From: Fasciola hepatica
Lineage: Eukaryota > Platyhelminthes > Trematoda > Plagiorchiida > Fasciolidae
NCBI GenBank assembly: GCA_948099385.1
Contig: CANUEZ040000203.1
Coordinates: forward strand, 496,001 to 560,000
DNA: 64,000 bases
Direction of reading: 5' to 3'
Each line of letters opens with the position of its first letter. Position 1 is the first letter of the stretch. The notes under the pieces are model-generated. The model searched no databases. It was not told where the DNA came from and saw only the letters and a program-made list of their open reading frames with translations. Shown here piece by piece: positions 51,174 to 63,811 of the stretch. The position numbers were made by a program, and so were the translations under genes.

Positions 51174-53140
51174 TTGTGATTTGGGTTTTCGACTGACATT
51201 CGTTCACCCCAACCCTTGTTCGTGTCCCCGTGTGGGCTCTGTCCATGTGCAATGCTCATGATTTCCTTAGCGGATCAAACAGCTGTACAGTGCTTCCATA
51301 ATTTTCAATGGTCAGTTCAGTGTTCAAGCTGCATGGAGAATCATATTATACAAATCTACTCTGCTACTGCTCTATTGCATTGTATGAGCAATCTGTGTGG
51401 ATTGTTCATAAGGGAATGCCTTGGTTTTATTTAGGCCCATAAATAGAGAAGTGATGGAACATAGGATTGGATCGGTGTGCGAGAATTTGGTTGTTACCGT
51501 TCAAAGCGAAAGCGAAAGCCGAAACCAATTTGGGGATTGTGCTATATCATGTATTGTATATGTTGAACGAAGCGTTGATACCCATATCGGATAGCCTTGT
51601 GGTTTGGGTGTTCGACTGACATTCGTTCACCCCAACCCTTGTTCGTGTCTCCGAGTGGGCTCTGTCCATGTGCAATGCTCATGATTCCCTTAGCGGATCA
51701 AACAGCTGTACAGTGCTTCCATAATTTTCAATGGTCAGTTCAGTGTTCAATCTGCATGGGGAATCATATCCAAGAAACATAATATGCAACTATTCCACTT
51801 CATTGTATGAGCAATCTGTGTGGATTGTTTATAAGGGAATGCCTTGGTTTTACTTAGGCCCATAAATAGAGAAGTGATGGAACATAGGATTGGATCGGTG
51901 TGCGAGAATTTGGTTGTTACCGTTCAAAGCGAAAGCGAAAGCCGAAGCCAATTGGGGGATCTTGCTTTACCATGTAGTGTATATGTTGAACAAAGCGTTG
52001 AGACCCATATCGGATAGCCTTGTGGTTTGGGTGTTCAACTGACATTCGTTCACCCAAACCCTTGTTCGTGTCCCCGTGTGGGCTCTGTCCATGTGCAATG
52101 CTCATGATTCCCTTAGCGGATCAAGCAGCTGTACAGTGCTTCCATCATTTTCAATGGTCAGTTCAGTGTTCAAGCTGCATGGAGAATCATATTATACAAA
52201 TCTACTCTGCTACTGCTCTATTGCATTGTATGAGCAATCTGTGTGGATTGTTCATAAGGGAATGCCTTGGTTTTACTAAGGCCCATAAATAGAGAAGTGA
52301 TGGAACATAGGATTGGATCGGTGTGCGAGAATTTGGTTGTTACCGTTCAAAGCGAAAGCGAAAGCCGAAGCCAATTTGGGGATTGTGCTATATCACATAG
52401 AGTATATGTTGTCTAAAGCTTTGATAGGTATATCGGATAGCCTTGTGGTTTGGGTGTTCGACTGACATTTGTTCACCCCAACCCTTGTTCGTGTCTCCGA
52501 GTGGGCTCCGTCCATGTGCAATGCTCATGATTCCCTTAGCGGATCAAACAGCTGTACAGTGCTTCCATCATTTTCAATGGTCAGTTCCGTGGTCAAGCTG
52601 CATGGAGAATCATATTATACAAATCTACTCTGCTACTGCTCTATTGCATTGTATGAGCAATCTGTGTGGATTGTTCATAAGGGAATGCCTTGGTTTTACT
52701 TAGGCCCATAAATAGAGAAGTGATGGAACATAGGATTGGATCGGTGTGCGAGAATTTGGTTGTTACCGTTCAAAGCGAAAGCGAAAGCCGAAGCCGATTT
52801 GGGGGGTGTATGCTATATCGTATAGAGCCTATGTTGAACAATCCGTTGAGACCCATATCGGATAGCCTTGTGGTTTGGGTGTTCGACTGACATTCGTTCA
52901 TCCCAACCCTTGTTCGTTTTTCCGGGTGGGCTCTGTCCATGTGCAATGCTCATGATTCCCATAGTGGATCAAACAGCTGTACAGTGCTCCCATCATTTTC
53001 AATGGTCAGTTCAGTGTTCAAGCTGCATGGTGAATCATATTATACAAATCTACTCTGCTACTGCTCTATTGCATTGTATGAGCAATTTGTGTGGATTGTT
53101 CATAAGGGAATGCCTTGGTTTTACTTAGGCCCATAAATAG
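51174..53140 (+). repeat. Block 2 of a 10-monomer-distant segmental duplication
   Basis: Partner of 46940-48910, including the same 2-bp insertion (GGGGGGTGTATGC at about 52800). Differences are again clustered: GTTTTTCCGGGTGG at about 52915 against GTCCCCGTGTGG at about 48681, and TTCCGTGGTC at about 52585 against TTCAGTGTTC at about 48351. Confidence 0.87.
51749..51833 (+). repeat. Variant core segment, AAGAAACATAATATG allele (copy 3)
   Basis: Same core type, with GCAACTATTCCACTTC and GTTTATAAGG. It sits at the corresponding position of the second 10-monomer block. Confidence 0.85.
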
Positions 53141-53442
53141 AGAAGTGATGGAACATAGGATTGGATCGGTGTGCGAGAATTTGGTTGTTACCGTTCAAAG
53201 CGAAAGCGAAAGCCGAAACCAATTTGGGGATTGTGCTATATCATGTATTGTATATGTTGAACGAAGCGTTGATACCCATATCGGATAGCCTTGTGGTTTG
53301 GGTGTTCGACTGACATTCGTTCACCCCAACCCTTGTTCGTGTCTCCGAGTGGGCTCTGTCCATGTGCAATGCTCATGATTCCCTTAGCGGATCAAACAGC
53401 TGTACAGTGCTTCCATAATTTTCAATGGTCAGTTCAGTGTTC

Positions 53443-53527
53443 AATCTGCATGGGGAATCATATCCAAGAAACATAATATGCAACTATTCCACTTCATTGT
53501 ATGAGCAATCTGTGTGGATTGTTCATA
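53443..53527 (+). repeat. Variant core segment, AAGAAACATAATATG allele (copy 4)
   Basis: Same core type but ending in GTTCATAAGG, the ordinary form. The copy at 55135 shares this state through the 1692-bp higher-order repeat. Confidence 0.85.
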
Positions 53528-55134
53528 AGGGAATGCCTTGGTTTTACTTAGGCCCATAAATAGAGAAGTGATGGAACATAGGATTGGATCGGTGTGCGAG
53601 AATTTGGTTGTTACCGTTCAAAGCGAAAGCGAAAGCCGAAGCCAATTTGGGGATCTTGCTTTACCATGTAGTGTATATGTTGAACAAAGCGTTGAGACCC
53701 ATATCGGATAGCCTTGTGGTTTGGGTGTTCAACTGACATTCGTTCACCCAAACCCTTGTTCGTGTCCCCGTGTGGGCTCTGTCCATGTGCAATGCTCATG
53801 ATTCCCTTAGCGGATCAAGCAGCTGTACAGTGCTTCCATCATTTTCAATGGTCAGTTCAGTGTTCAAGCTGCATGGAGAATCATATTATACAAATCTACT
53901 CTGCTACTGCTCTATTGCATTGTATGAGCAATCTGTGTGGATTGTTCATAAGGGAATGCCTTGGTTTTATTTAGGCCCATAAATAGAGAAGTGATGGAAC
54001 ATAGGATTGGATCGGTGTGCGAGAATTTGGTTGTTACCGTTCAAAGCGAAAGCGAAAGCCGAAGCCAATTTGGGGATTGTGCTATATCACATAGAGTATA
54101 TGTTGTCTAAAGCTTTGATAGGTATATCGGATAGCCTTGTGGTTTGGGTGTTCGACTGACATTCGTTCACCTCAACCCTTGTTCGTTTTTCCGAGTGGGC
54201 TCTGTCCATGTGCAATGCTCATGATTCCCTTAGTGGATCAAACAGCTGTACAGTGCTTCCATCATTTTCAATGGTCAGTTCAGTGTTCAAGCTGCATGGT
54301 GAATCATATTATACAAATCTACTCTGCTACTGCTCTATTGCATTGTATGAGCAATTTGTGTGGATTGTTCATAAGGGAATGCCTTGGTTTTACTTAGGCC
54401 CATAAATAGAGAAGTGATGGAACATAGGATTGGATCGGTGTGCGAGAATTTGGTTGTTACCGTTCAAAGCGAAAGCGAAAGCCGAAGCCAATTTGGGGAT
54501 TGTGCTATATCATGTATTGTATATGTTGAACAAAGCGTTGAGACCCATATCGGATAGCCTTGTGGTTTGGGTGTTCGACTGACATTCGTTCACCCCAACC
54601 CTTGTTCGTGTCCCCGTGTGGGCTCTGTCCATGTGCAATGCTCATGATTCCCTTAGCGGATCAAACAGCTGTACAGTGCTTCCATCATTTTCAATGGTCA
54701 GTTCAGTGTTCAAGCTGCATGGAGAATCATATTATACAAATCTACTCTGCTACTGCTCTATTGCATTGTATGAGCAATTTGTGTGGATTGTTCATAAGGG
54801 AATGCCTTGGTTTTACTTAGGCCCATAAATAGAGAAGTGATGGAACATAGGATTGGATCGGTGTGCGAGAATTTGGTTGTTACCGTTCAAAGCGAAAGCG
54901 AAAGCCGAAACCAATTTGGGGATTGTGCTATATCATGTATTGTATATGTTGAACGAAGCGTTGATACCCATATCGGATAGCCTTGTGGTTTGGGTGTTCG
55001 ACTGACATTCGTTCACCCCAACCCTTGTTCGTGTCTCCGAGTGGGCTCTGTCCATGTGCAATGCTCATGATTCCCTTAGCGGATCAAACAGCTGTACAGT
55101 GCTTCCATAATTTTCAATGGTCAGTTCAGTGTTC

Positions 55135-55219
55135 AATCTGCATGGGGAATCATATCCAAGAAACATAATATGCAACTATTCCACTTCATTGTATGAGCAA
55201 TCTGTGTGGATTGTTCATA
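55135..55219 (+). repeat. Variant core segment, AAGAAACATAATATG allele (copy 5)
   Basis: Counterpart of the segment at 53443 in the second copy of the four-unit repeat, apparently identical. Confidence 0.85.
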
Positions 55220-56838
55220 AGGGAATGCCTTGGTTTTACTTAGGCCCATAAATAGAGAAGTGATGGAACATAGGATTGGATCGGTGTGCGAGAATTTGGT
55301 TGTTACCGTTCAAAGCGAAAGCGAAAGCCGAAGCCAATTTGGGGATCTTGCTTTACCATGTAGTGTATATGTTGAACAAAGCGTTGAGACCCATATCGGA
55401 TAGCCTTGTGGTTTGGGTGTTCAACTGACATTCGTTCACCCAAACCCTTGTTCGTGTCCCCGTGTGGGCTCTGTCCATGTGCAATGCTCATGATTCCCTT
55501 AGCGGATCAAGCAGCTGTACAGTGCTTCCATCATTTTCAATGGTCAGTTCAGTGTTCAAGCTGCATGGAGAATCATATTATACAAATCTACTCTGCTACT
55601 GCTCTATTGCATTGTATGAGCAATCTGTGTGGATTGTTCATAAGGGAATGCCTTGGTTTTATTTAGGCCCATAAATAGAGAAGTGATGGAACATAGGATT
55701 GGATCGGTGTGCGAGAATTTGGTTGTTACCGTTCAAAGCGAAAGCGAAAGCCGAAGCCAATTTGGGGATTGTGCTATATCACATAGAGTATATGTTGTCT
55801 AAAGCTTTGATAGGTATATCGGATAGCCTTGTGGTTTGGGTGTTCGACTGACATTCGTTCACCTCAACCCTTGTTCGTTTTTCCGAGTGGGCTCTGTCCA
55901 TGTGCAATGCTCATGATTCCCTTAGTGGATCAAACAGCTGTACAGTGCTTCCATCATTTTCAATGGTCAGTTCAGTGTTCAAGCTGCATGGTGAATCATA
56001 TTATACAAATCTACTCTGCTACTGCTCTATTGCATTGTATGAGCAATTTGTGTGGATTGTTCATAAGGGAATGCCTTGGTTTTACTTAGGCCCATAAATA
56101 GAGAAGTGATGGAACATAGGATTGGATCGGTGTGCGAGAATTTGGTTGTTACCGTTCAAAGCGAAAGCGAAAGCCGAAGCCAATTTGGGGATTGTGCTAT
56201 ATCATGTATTGTATATGTTGAACAAAGCGTTGAGACCGATATCGGATAGCCTTGTGGTTTGGGTGTTCGACTGACATTCGTTCACCCCAACCCTTGTTCG
56301 TGTCCCCGTGTGGGCTCTGTCCATGTGCAATGCTCATGATTCCCTTAGCGGATCAAACAGCTGTACAGTGCTTCCATCATTTTCAATGGTCAGTTCAGTG
56401 TTCAAGCTGCATGGAGAATCATATTATACAAATCTACTCTGCTACTGCTCTATTGCATTGTATGAGCAATCTGTGTGGATTGTTCATAAGGGAATGCCTT
56501 GGTTTTATTTAGGCCCATAAATAGAGAAGTGATGGAACATAGGATTGGATCGGTGTGCGAGAATTTGGTTGTTACCGTTCAAAGCGAAAGCGAAAGCCGA
56601 AACCAATTTGGGGATGGTGCTATATCATGTAGTGTATATGTTGTACAAAGCGTTGAGACCGATATCGGATAGCCTTGTGGTTTGGGTGTTCGACTGACAT
56701 TCGTTCACCCCAACCCTTGTTCGTGTCTCCGAGTGGGCTCAGTCCATGTGCAATGCTCATGATTCCCTTAGCGGATCAAACAGCTGTACAGTGCTTCCAT
56801 CATTTTCAATGGTCAGTTCCGTGGTCAAGCTGCATGGA

Positions 56839-56880
56839 GAATCATATCAAAGAAACCTATTCTGCAACTAATCCATTGCA
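56839..56880 (+). repeat. Variant core segment, CAAAGAAACCTATTCTGC allele (copy 2)
   Basis: Same allele as at 49221. The following unit also matches across the two loci: GTGATCGACTGAC, CATGGCGAATC and CCTTTGTTTTATTTAGG at 49480-49740 and 57098-57358. Confidence 0.83.
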
Positions 56881-57520
56881 TTGTATGAGCAATCTGTGTG
56901 GATTGTTCATAAGGGAATGCCTTGGTTTTACTTAGGCCCATAAATAGAGAAGTGATGGAACATAGGATTGGATCGGTGTACGAGAATTTGGTTGTTACCG
57001 TTCAAAGCAAAAGCGAAAGCCGAAGCCGATTGGGGGATTGTGCTATATCGTGTAGTGCATATGTTGAACAAAGCGTTGAGACCCATATCGGATAGCCTTG
57101 TGGTTTGGGTGATCGACTGACATTCGTTCATCCCAACCCTTGTTCGTGTCCCCGTGTGGGCTCTGTCCATGTGCAATGCTCATGATTCCCTTAGCGGATC
57201 AAACAGCTGTACAGTGCTTCCATAATTTTCAATGGTCAGTTCAGTGTTCAAGCTGCATGGCGAATCATATTATACAAATCTACTCTGCTACTGCTCTATT
57301 GCATTGTATGAGCAATCTGTGTGGATTGTTCATAAGGGAATGCCTTTGTTTTATTTAGGCCCATAAATAGAGAAGTGATGTAACATAGGATTGGATCGGT
57401 GTGCGAGAATTTGGTTGTTACCGTTCAAAGCGAAAGCGAAAGCCGAAGCCGATTTGGGGATTGTGCTATATCATGTATTGTATATGTTGAACAAAGCGTT
57501 GAGACCCATATCGGATAGCC

Positions 57521-57888
57521 TTGTGGTTTGGGTGTTCGACTGACATTCGTTCACCCCAACCCTGGTTCGTGTCTCCGAGTGGGCTCTGTCCATGTGCAAC
57601 GCTCATGATTCCCTTAGCGGATCAAACAGCTGTACAGTGCTTCCATAATTTTCAATAGTCAGTTCAGTGTTCAAGCTGCATGGAGAATCAGATTATGCAA
57701 ACCTTTACTGCTACTGCTCTATTGCATTGTATAAGCAATCTGTGTGGATTGTTCATAAGTGAATGCCTTGGTTTTATTTAGGCCCATAAATAGAGAAGTG
57801 ATGGAACATAGGATTGGATCGGTGTGCGAGAATTTGGTTGTTACCGTTCAAAGCGAAAGCGAAAGCCGAAGCCAATTTGGGGATAGCC
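57521..57888 (+). repeat. Truncated monomer (368 bp) with a 55-bp internal deletion
   Basis: Sequence runs from GCCAATTTGGGGAT directly to AGCCTTGTGG, joining +364 to +420 and removing 55 bp. In the consensus the tetranucleotide GGAT occurs at +361 to +364 and again at +416 to +419, and one copy remains at 57881-57884. The deletion is therefore flanked by 4-bp microhomology, pointing to slippage or microhomology-mediated repair. The same unit has a core variant, ATCAGATTATGCAAACC, shared in part with the unit at 59159. Confidence 0.95.
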
Positions 57889-58312
57889 TTGTGGTTTGGG
57901 TGTTCGACTGACATTCGTTCACCATCAACCCTTGTTCGTGTCTCCGAGTGGGCTCTGTCCATGTGCAATGCTCATGATTCCCTTAGCGGATCAAACAGCT
58001 GTACAGTGCTTCCATAATTTTCAATGGTCAGTTCCGTGGTCAAGCTGCATGGAGAATCATATTATACAAATCTACTCTGTTACTGCTCTATTGCATTGTA
58101 TGAGCAATCTGTGTGGATTGTTCATAAGGGAATGCCTTGGTTTTACTTAGGCCAATAAATAGAGAAGTGATGGAACATAGGATTGGATCGGTGTGCGAGA
58201 ATTTGGTTGTTACCGTTCAAAGCGAAAGCGAAAGCCGAAGCCAATTTGGGGATTGTGCTATATCATGTATTGTATATGTTGAACAAAGCGTTCAGACCCA
58301 TATCGGATAGCC
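57889..58312 (+). repeat. 424-bp monomer with a 1-bp insertion after the truncated unit
   Basis: CACCATCAACCC at about 57920 replaces CACCCCAACCC, adding one base. The unit otherwise follows the TTCCGTGGTC subfamily common at the right end. Confidence 0.85.
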
Positions 58313-59581
58313 TTGTGGTTTGGGTGATTGACTGATATTCGTTCACCCCAACCCTTGTTCGTGTCTCATAGTGGGCTCTGTCCATGTGCAATGCTCATGA
58401 TTCCCTTAGCGGATCAAACAGCTGTACTGTGCTTCCATAATTTTCAATAGTCAGTTCAGTGTTCAAGCTGCATGGAGAATCATATTATACAAATCTACTC
58501 TGCTACTGCTCTATTGCATTGTATGAGCAATCTGTGTGGATTGTTCATAAGGGAATGCCTTGGTTTTACTTAGGCCCATAAATAGAGAAGTGATGGAACA
58601 TAGGATTGGATCGGTGTGCGAGAATTTGGTTGTTACCGTTCAAAGCGAAAGCGAAAGCCGAAGCCAATTTGGGGATTGTGCTATATCATGTATTGTTTAT
58701 GTTGAACAATGCGTTGAGACCCATATCGGATAGCCTTGTGGTTTGGGTGTTCGACTGACATTCGTTTACCCCAACCCTTGTTCTTGTCTCCGAGTGGGCT
58801 TTGTCCATGTGCAATGCTCATGATTCCCTTAGCGGATCAAACAGCTGTACAGTGCTTCCATAATTTTCAATGGTCAGTTCAGTGTTCAAGCTGCATGGAG
58901 AATCATATTATACAAATCTACTCTGCTACTGCTCTATTGCATTGTATGAGCAATCTGTGTGGATTGTTCATAAGGGAATGCCTTGGTTTTACTTAGGCCC
59001 ATAAATAGAGAAGTGATGGAACATAGGATTGGATCGGTGTGCGAGAATTTGGTTGTTACCGTTCAAAGCGAAAGCGAAAGCCGAAACCAATTTGGGGATT
59101 GTGCTATATCATTTATTGTATATGTTGAACAAAGCGTTGAGACCCATATGGGATAGCCTTGTGGTTTGGGTGTTCGACTGACATTCGTTCATCCCAACCC
59201 TTGTTCGTGTCTCCGAGTGGGCTCTGTCCATGTGCAATGCTCATGATTCACTTAGCGGATCAAACAGCTGTACAGTGCTTCCATCATTTGCAATGGTCAG
59301 TTCAATGTTCAAGCTGCATGGAGAATTAGATTATGCAAACCAACACTGCTACTGCTCTATTGCATTGTATGAGCAATCTGTGTGGATTGTTCATAAGGGA
59401 ATGCCTTGGTTTTATTTAGGCCCATAAATAGAGAAGTGATGGAACATAGGATTGGATCGGTGTGCGAGAATTTGGTTGTTACCGTTCAAAGCGAAAGCGA
59501 AAGCCGAAGCCAATTTGGGGATTGTGCTATATCATGTATTGTATATGTTGAAGAAAGCGTTGAGACCCATATCGGATAGCC

Positions 59582-62119
59582 TTGTGGTTTGGGTGTTCGA
59601 CTGACATTCGTTCACCCCAACCCATGTTCGTGTCTCCGAGTGGGCTCTGTCCATGTGCAATGCTCATGATTCCCTTAGCGGATCAAACAGCTGTACAGTG
59701 CTTCCATAATTTTCAATGGTCAGTTCCGTGGTCAAGCTGCATGGAGAATCATATTATACAAATCTACTCTGCTACTGCTCTATGGCATTGTATGAGCAAT
59801 CTGTGTGGATTGTTCATAAGGGAATGCCTTGGTTTTACTTAGGCCCATAAATAGAGAAGTGATGGAACATAGGATTGGATCGGTGTGCGAGAATTTGGTT
59901 GTTACCGTTCAAAGCGAAAGCGTAAGCCGAAGCCAATTTGAGGATTGTGCTATATCATGTAGTGTATATGTTGAACAGAGCGTTGAGACCGATATCGGAT
60001 AGCCTTGTGGTTTGGGTGATCGACTGACATTCGTTCACCCCAACCCTTGTTCGTGTCTCATAGTGGGCTCTGTCCATGTGCAATGCTCATGATTCCCTTA
60101 GCGGATCAAACAGCTGTACTGTGCTTCCATAATTTTCAATGGTCAGTTCCGTGGTCAAGCTGCATGGAGAATCATATTATACAAATCTACTCTGCTACTG
60201 CTCTATTGCATTGTATGAGCAATCTGTGTGGATTGTTCATAAGGGAATGCCTTGGTTTTACTTAGGACCATAAATAGAGAAGTGATGGAACATAGGATTG
60301 GATCGGTGTGCGAGAATTTGGTTGTTACCGTTCAAAGCGAAAGCGAAAGCCGAAGCCAATTTGGGGATTGTGCTATATCATGTATTGTATATGTTGAACA
60401 AAGCGTTCAGACCCATATCGGATAGCCTTGTGGTTTGGGTGTTCGACTGACATTCGTTCAACCCAACCCATGTTCGTGTCTCCGAGTGGGCTCTGTCCAT
60501 GTGCAATGCTCATGATTCCCTTAGCGGATCAAACAGCTGTACAGTGCTTCCATAATTTTCAATGGTCAGTTCAGTGTTCAAGCTGCATGGAGAATCATAT
60601 TATACAAATCTACTCTGCTACTGCTCTATTGCATTGTATGAGCAATCTGTGTGGATTTTTCATAAGGGAATGCCTTGGTTTTATTTAGGCCCATAAATAG
60701 AGAAGTGATGGAACATAGGATTGGATCGGTGTGCGAGAATTTGGTTGTTACCGTTCAAAGCGAAAGCGAAAGCCGAAGCCAATTTGGGGATTGAGCTATA
60801 TCATGTATTGTATATGTTGAACAAAGCGTTGAGACCCATATCGGATAGCCTTGTGGTTTGGGTGTTCGACTGACATTCGTTCACCTCAACCCTTGTTCGT
60901 GTCTCCGAGTGGGCTCTGTCCATGTGCAATGCTCATGATTCCCTTAGCGGATCAAACAGCTGTACAGTGCTTCCATAATTTTCAATGGTCAGTTCCGTGG
61001 TCAAGCTGCATGGAGAATCATATTATACAAATCTACTCTATTACTGCTCTATGGCATTGTATGAGCAATCTGTGTGGATTGTTCATAAGGGAATGCCTTG
61101 GTTTTACTTAGGCCCATAAATAGAGAAGTGATGGAACATAGGATTGGATCGGTGTGCGAGAATTTGGTTGTTACCGTTCAAAGCGAAAGCGTAGGCCGAA
61201 GCCAATTTGAGGATTGTGCTATATCATGTAGTGTATATGTTGAACAGAGCGTTGAGACCGATATCTGATAGCCTTGTGGTTTGGGTGATCGACTGACATT
61301 CGTTCACCCCAACCCTTGTTCGTGTCTCCGAGTGGGCTCTGTCCATGTGCAATGCTCATGATTCCCTTAGCGGATCAAACAGCTGTACTGTGCTTCCATA
61401 ATGTTCAATGGTCAGTTCCGTGGTCAAGCTGCATGGAGAATCATATTATACAAATCTACTCTGCTATTGCTCTATTGCATTGTATGAGCAATCTGTGTGG
61501 ATTGTTCATAAGGGAATGCCTTGGTTTTACTTAGGCCCATAAATAGAGAAGTGATGGAACATAGGATTGGATCGGTGTGCGAGAATTTGGTTGCTACCGT
61601 TCAAAGCGAAGGCGAAAGCCGAAGCCAATTTGGGGATTGTGCTATATCATGTATTGTATATGTTGAACAAAGCGTTGAGACCCATATCGGATAGCCTTGT
61701 GGTTTGGGTGTTCGACTGACATTCGTTCACCCCAACCCATGTTCGTGTCTCCGAGTGGGCTCTGTCCATGTGCAATGCTCATGATTCCCTTAGCGGATCA
61801 AACAGCTGTACTGTGCTTCCATAATTTTCAATGGTCAGTTCAGTGTTCAAGCTGCATGGAGAATCATATTATACAAATCTACTCTGCTACTGCTCTATTG
61901 CATTGTATGAGCAATCTGTGTGGATTTTTCATAAGGGAATGCCTTGGTTTTATTTAGGCCCATAAATAGAGAAGTGATGGAACATAGGATTGGATCGGTG
62001 TGCGAGAATTTGGTTGTTACCGTTCAAAGCGAAAGCGAAAGCCGAAGCCAATTTGGGGATTGAGCTATATCATGTATTGTATATGTTGAACAAAGCGTTC
62101 AGACCCATATCGGATAGCC
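59582..62119 (+). repeat. Three-monomer higher-order repeat (1269-bp period)
   Basis: Units 59582, 60005 and 60428 recur at 60851, 61274 and 61697. Shared states are TCTATGGCATTG (59780, 61049), AATTTGAGGATTG, GAACAGAGCG (59974, 61243), GTGATCGACTG, CTGTACTGTGC (60114, 61383) and GTGGATTTTTCATAAGG (60650, 61919). A partial two-unit (846-bp) echo continues at 62120-63811 with GTGATCGACTG, GTCTGCGAGTGGG and ATTGAGCTATATC. Copies differ at roughly ten sites. Confidence 0.88.
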
Positions 62120-63811
62120 TTGTGGGTTGGGTGTTCGACTGACATTCATTCACCCCAACCCTTGTTCGTGTCCCCGTGTGGGCTCTGTCCATGTGCAATG
62201 CTCATGATTCCCTTAGCCGACCAAAGAGCTGTACAGTGCATCCATCATTTTCAATGGTCAGTTTCGTGGTCAAGCTGCAGGGAGAATCATATTATACAAA
62301 TCTACTCTGCTACTGCTCTATTGCATTGTATGAGCAATCTGTGTGGATTGTTCATAAGGGAATGCCTTGGTTTTACTTAGGCCCATAAATAGAGAAGTGA
62401 TGGAACATAGGATTGGATCGGTGTGCGAGAATTTGGTTGTTACCGTTCAAAGCGAAAGCGAAAGCCGAAGCCAATTTGGGGATTGTGCTATATCATGTAT
62501 TGTATATGTTGAACAAAGCGTTGAGACCCATATCGGATAGCCTTGTGGTTTGGGTGATCGACTGACATTCCTTCACCCCAACCCTTGTTCGTGTCTGCGA
62601 GTGGGCTCTGTCCATGTGCAATGCTCATGATTCCCTTAGCGGATCAAACAGCTGTACAGTGCTTCCATAATTTTCAATGGTCAGTTCAGTGTTCAAGCTG
62701 CATGGAGAATCATATTATACAAATCTACTCTGCTACTGCTCTATTGCATTGTATGAGCAATCTGTGTGGATTTTTCATAAGGGAATGCCTTGGTTTTATT
62801 TAGGCCCATAAATAGAGAAGTGATGGAACATAGGATTGGATCGGTGTGCGAGAATTTGGTTGTTACCGTTCAAAGCGAAAGCGAAAGCCGAAGCCAATTT
62901 GGGGATTGAGCTATATCATGTATTGTATATGTTGAACAAAGCGTTCAGACCCATATCGGATAGCCTTGTGGGTTGGGTGTTCGACTGACATTCGTTCACC
63001 CCAACCCTTGTTCGTGTCTCCGAGTGGGCTCTGTCCATGTGCAATGCTCATGATTCCCTTAGCGGATCAAACAGCTGTACAGTGCTTCCATAATTTTCAA
63101 TGGTCAGTTCCGTGGTCAAGCTGCATGGAGAATCATATTATACAAATCTACTCTGCTACTGCTCTATTGCATTGTATGAGCAATCTGTGTGGATTGTTCA
63201 TAAGGGAATGCCTTGGTTTTACTTAGGCCCATAAATAGAGAAGTGATGGAACATAGGATTGGATCGGTGTGCGAGAATTTGGTTGTTACCGTTCAAAGCG
63301 AAAGCTAAAGCCGAAGCCAATTTGGGGATTGTGCTATATCATGTATTGTATATGTTGAACAAAGCGTTGAGACCCATATCGGATAGCCTTGTGGTTTGGG
63401 TGATCGACTGACATTCGTTCACCCCAACCCTTGTTCGTGTCTGCGAGTGGGCTCTGTCCATGTGCAATGCTCATGATTCCCTTACCCGACCGAAGAGCTG
63501 TACAGTTCATCCATAATTTTCAATGGTCAGTTCAGTGTTCAAGCTGCATGGAGAATCATATTATACAAATCTACTCTGCTACTGCTCTATTGCATTGTAT
63601 GAGCAATCTGTGTGGATTGTTCATAAGAGAATGCCTTGGTTTTACTTAGGACCATAAATAGAGAAGTGATGGAACATAGGATTGGATCGGTGTGCGAGAA
63701 TTTGGTTGTTACCGTTCAAAGCGAAAGCGAAAGCCGAAGCCAATTTGGGGATTGAGCTATATCATGTAGTGTATATGTTGAACAAAGCGTTGAGACCCAT
63801 ATCGGATAGCC

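Larger units (their letters stand above)
53035..56605 (+). repeat. Four-monomer higher-order repeat (1692-bp period), near-identical copies
   Basis: Positions about 53035-54913 match 54727-56605. By eye I see about three differences: CCCATATC against CCGATATC at about 54547/56239, CAATTTGTG against CAATCTGTG at about 54778/56470, and TTTTACTTAGG against TTTTATTTAGG at about 54812/56504. The four units are clearly distinguishable: AAGAAAC core type, CACCCAAACCC/CAAGCAGC type, CACCTCAACCC with CATGGTGAATC, and a near-consensus unit. This is a multi-type higher-order repeat and was amplified as a block. Confidence 0.93.
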
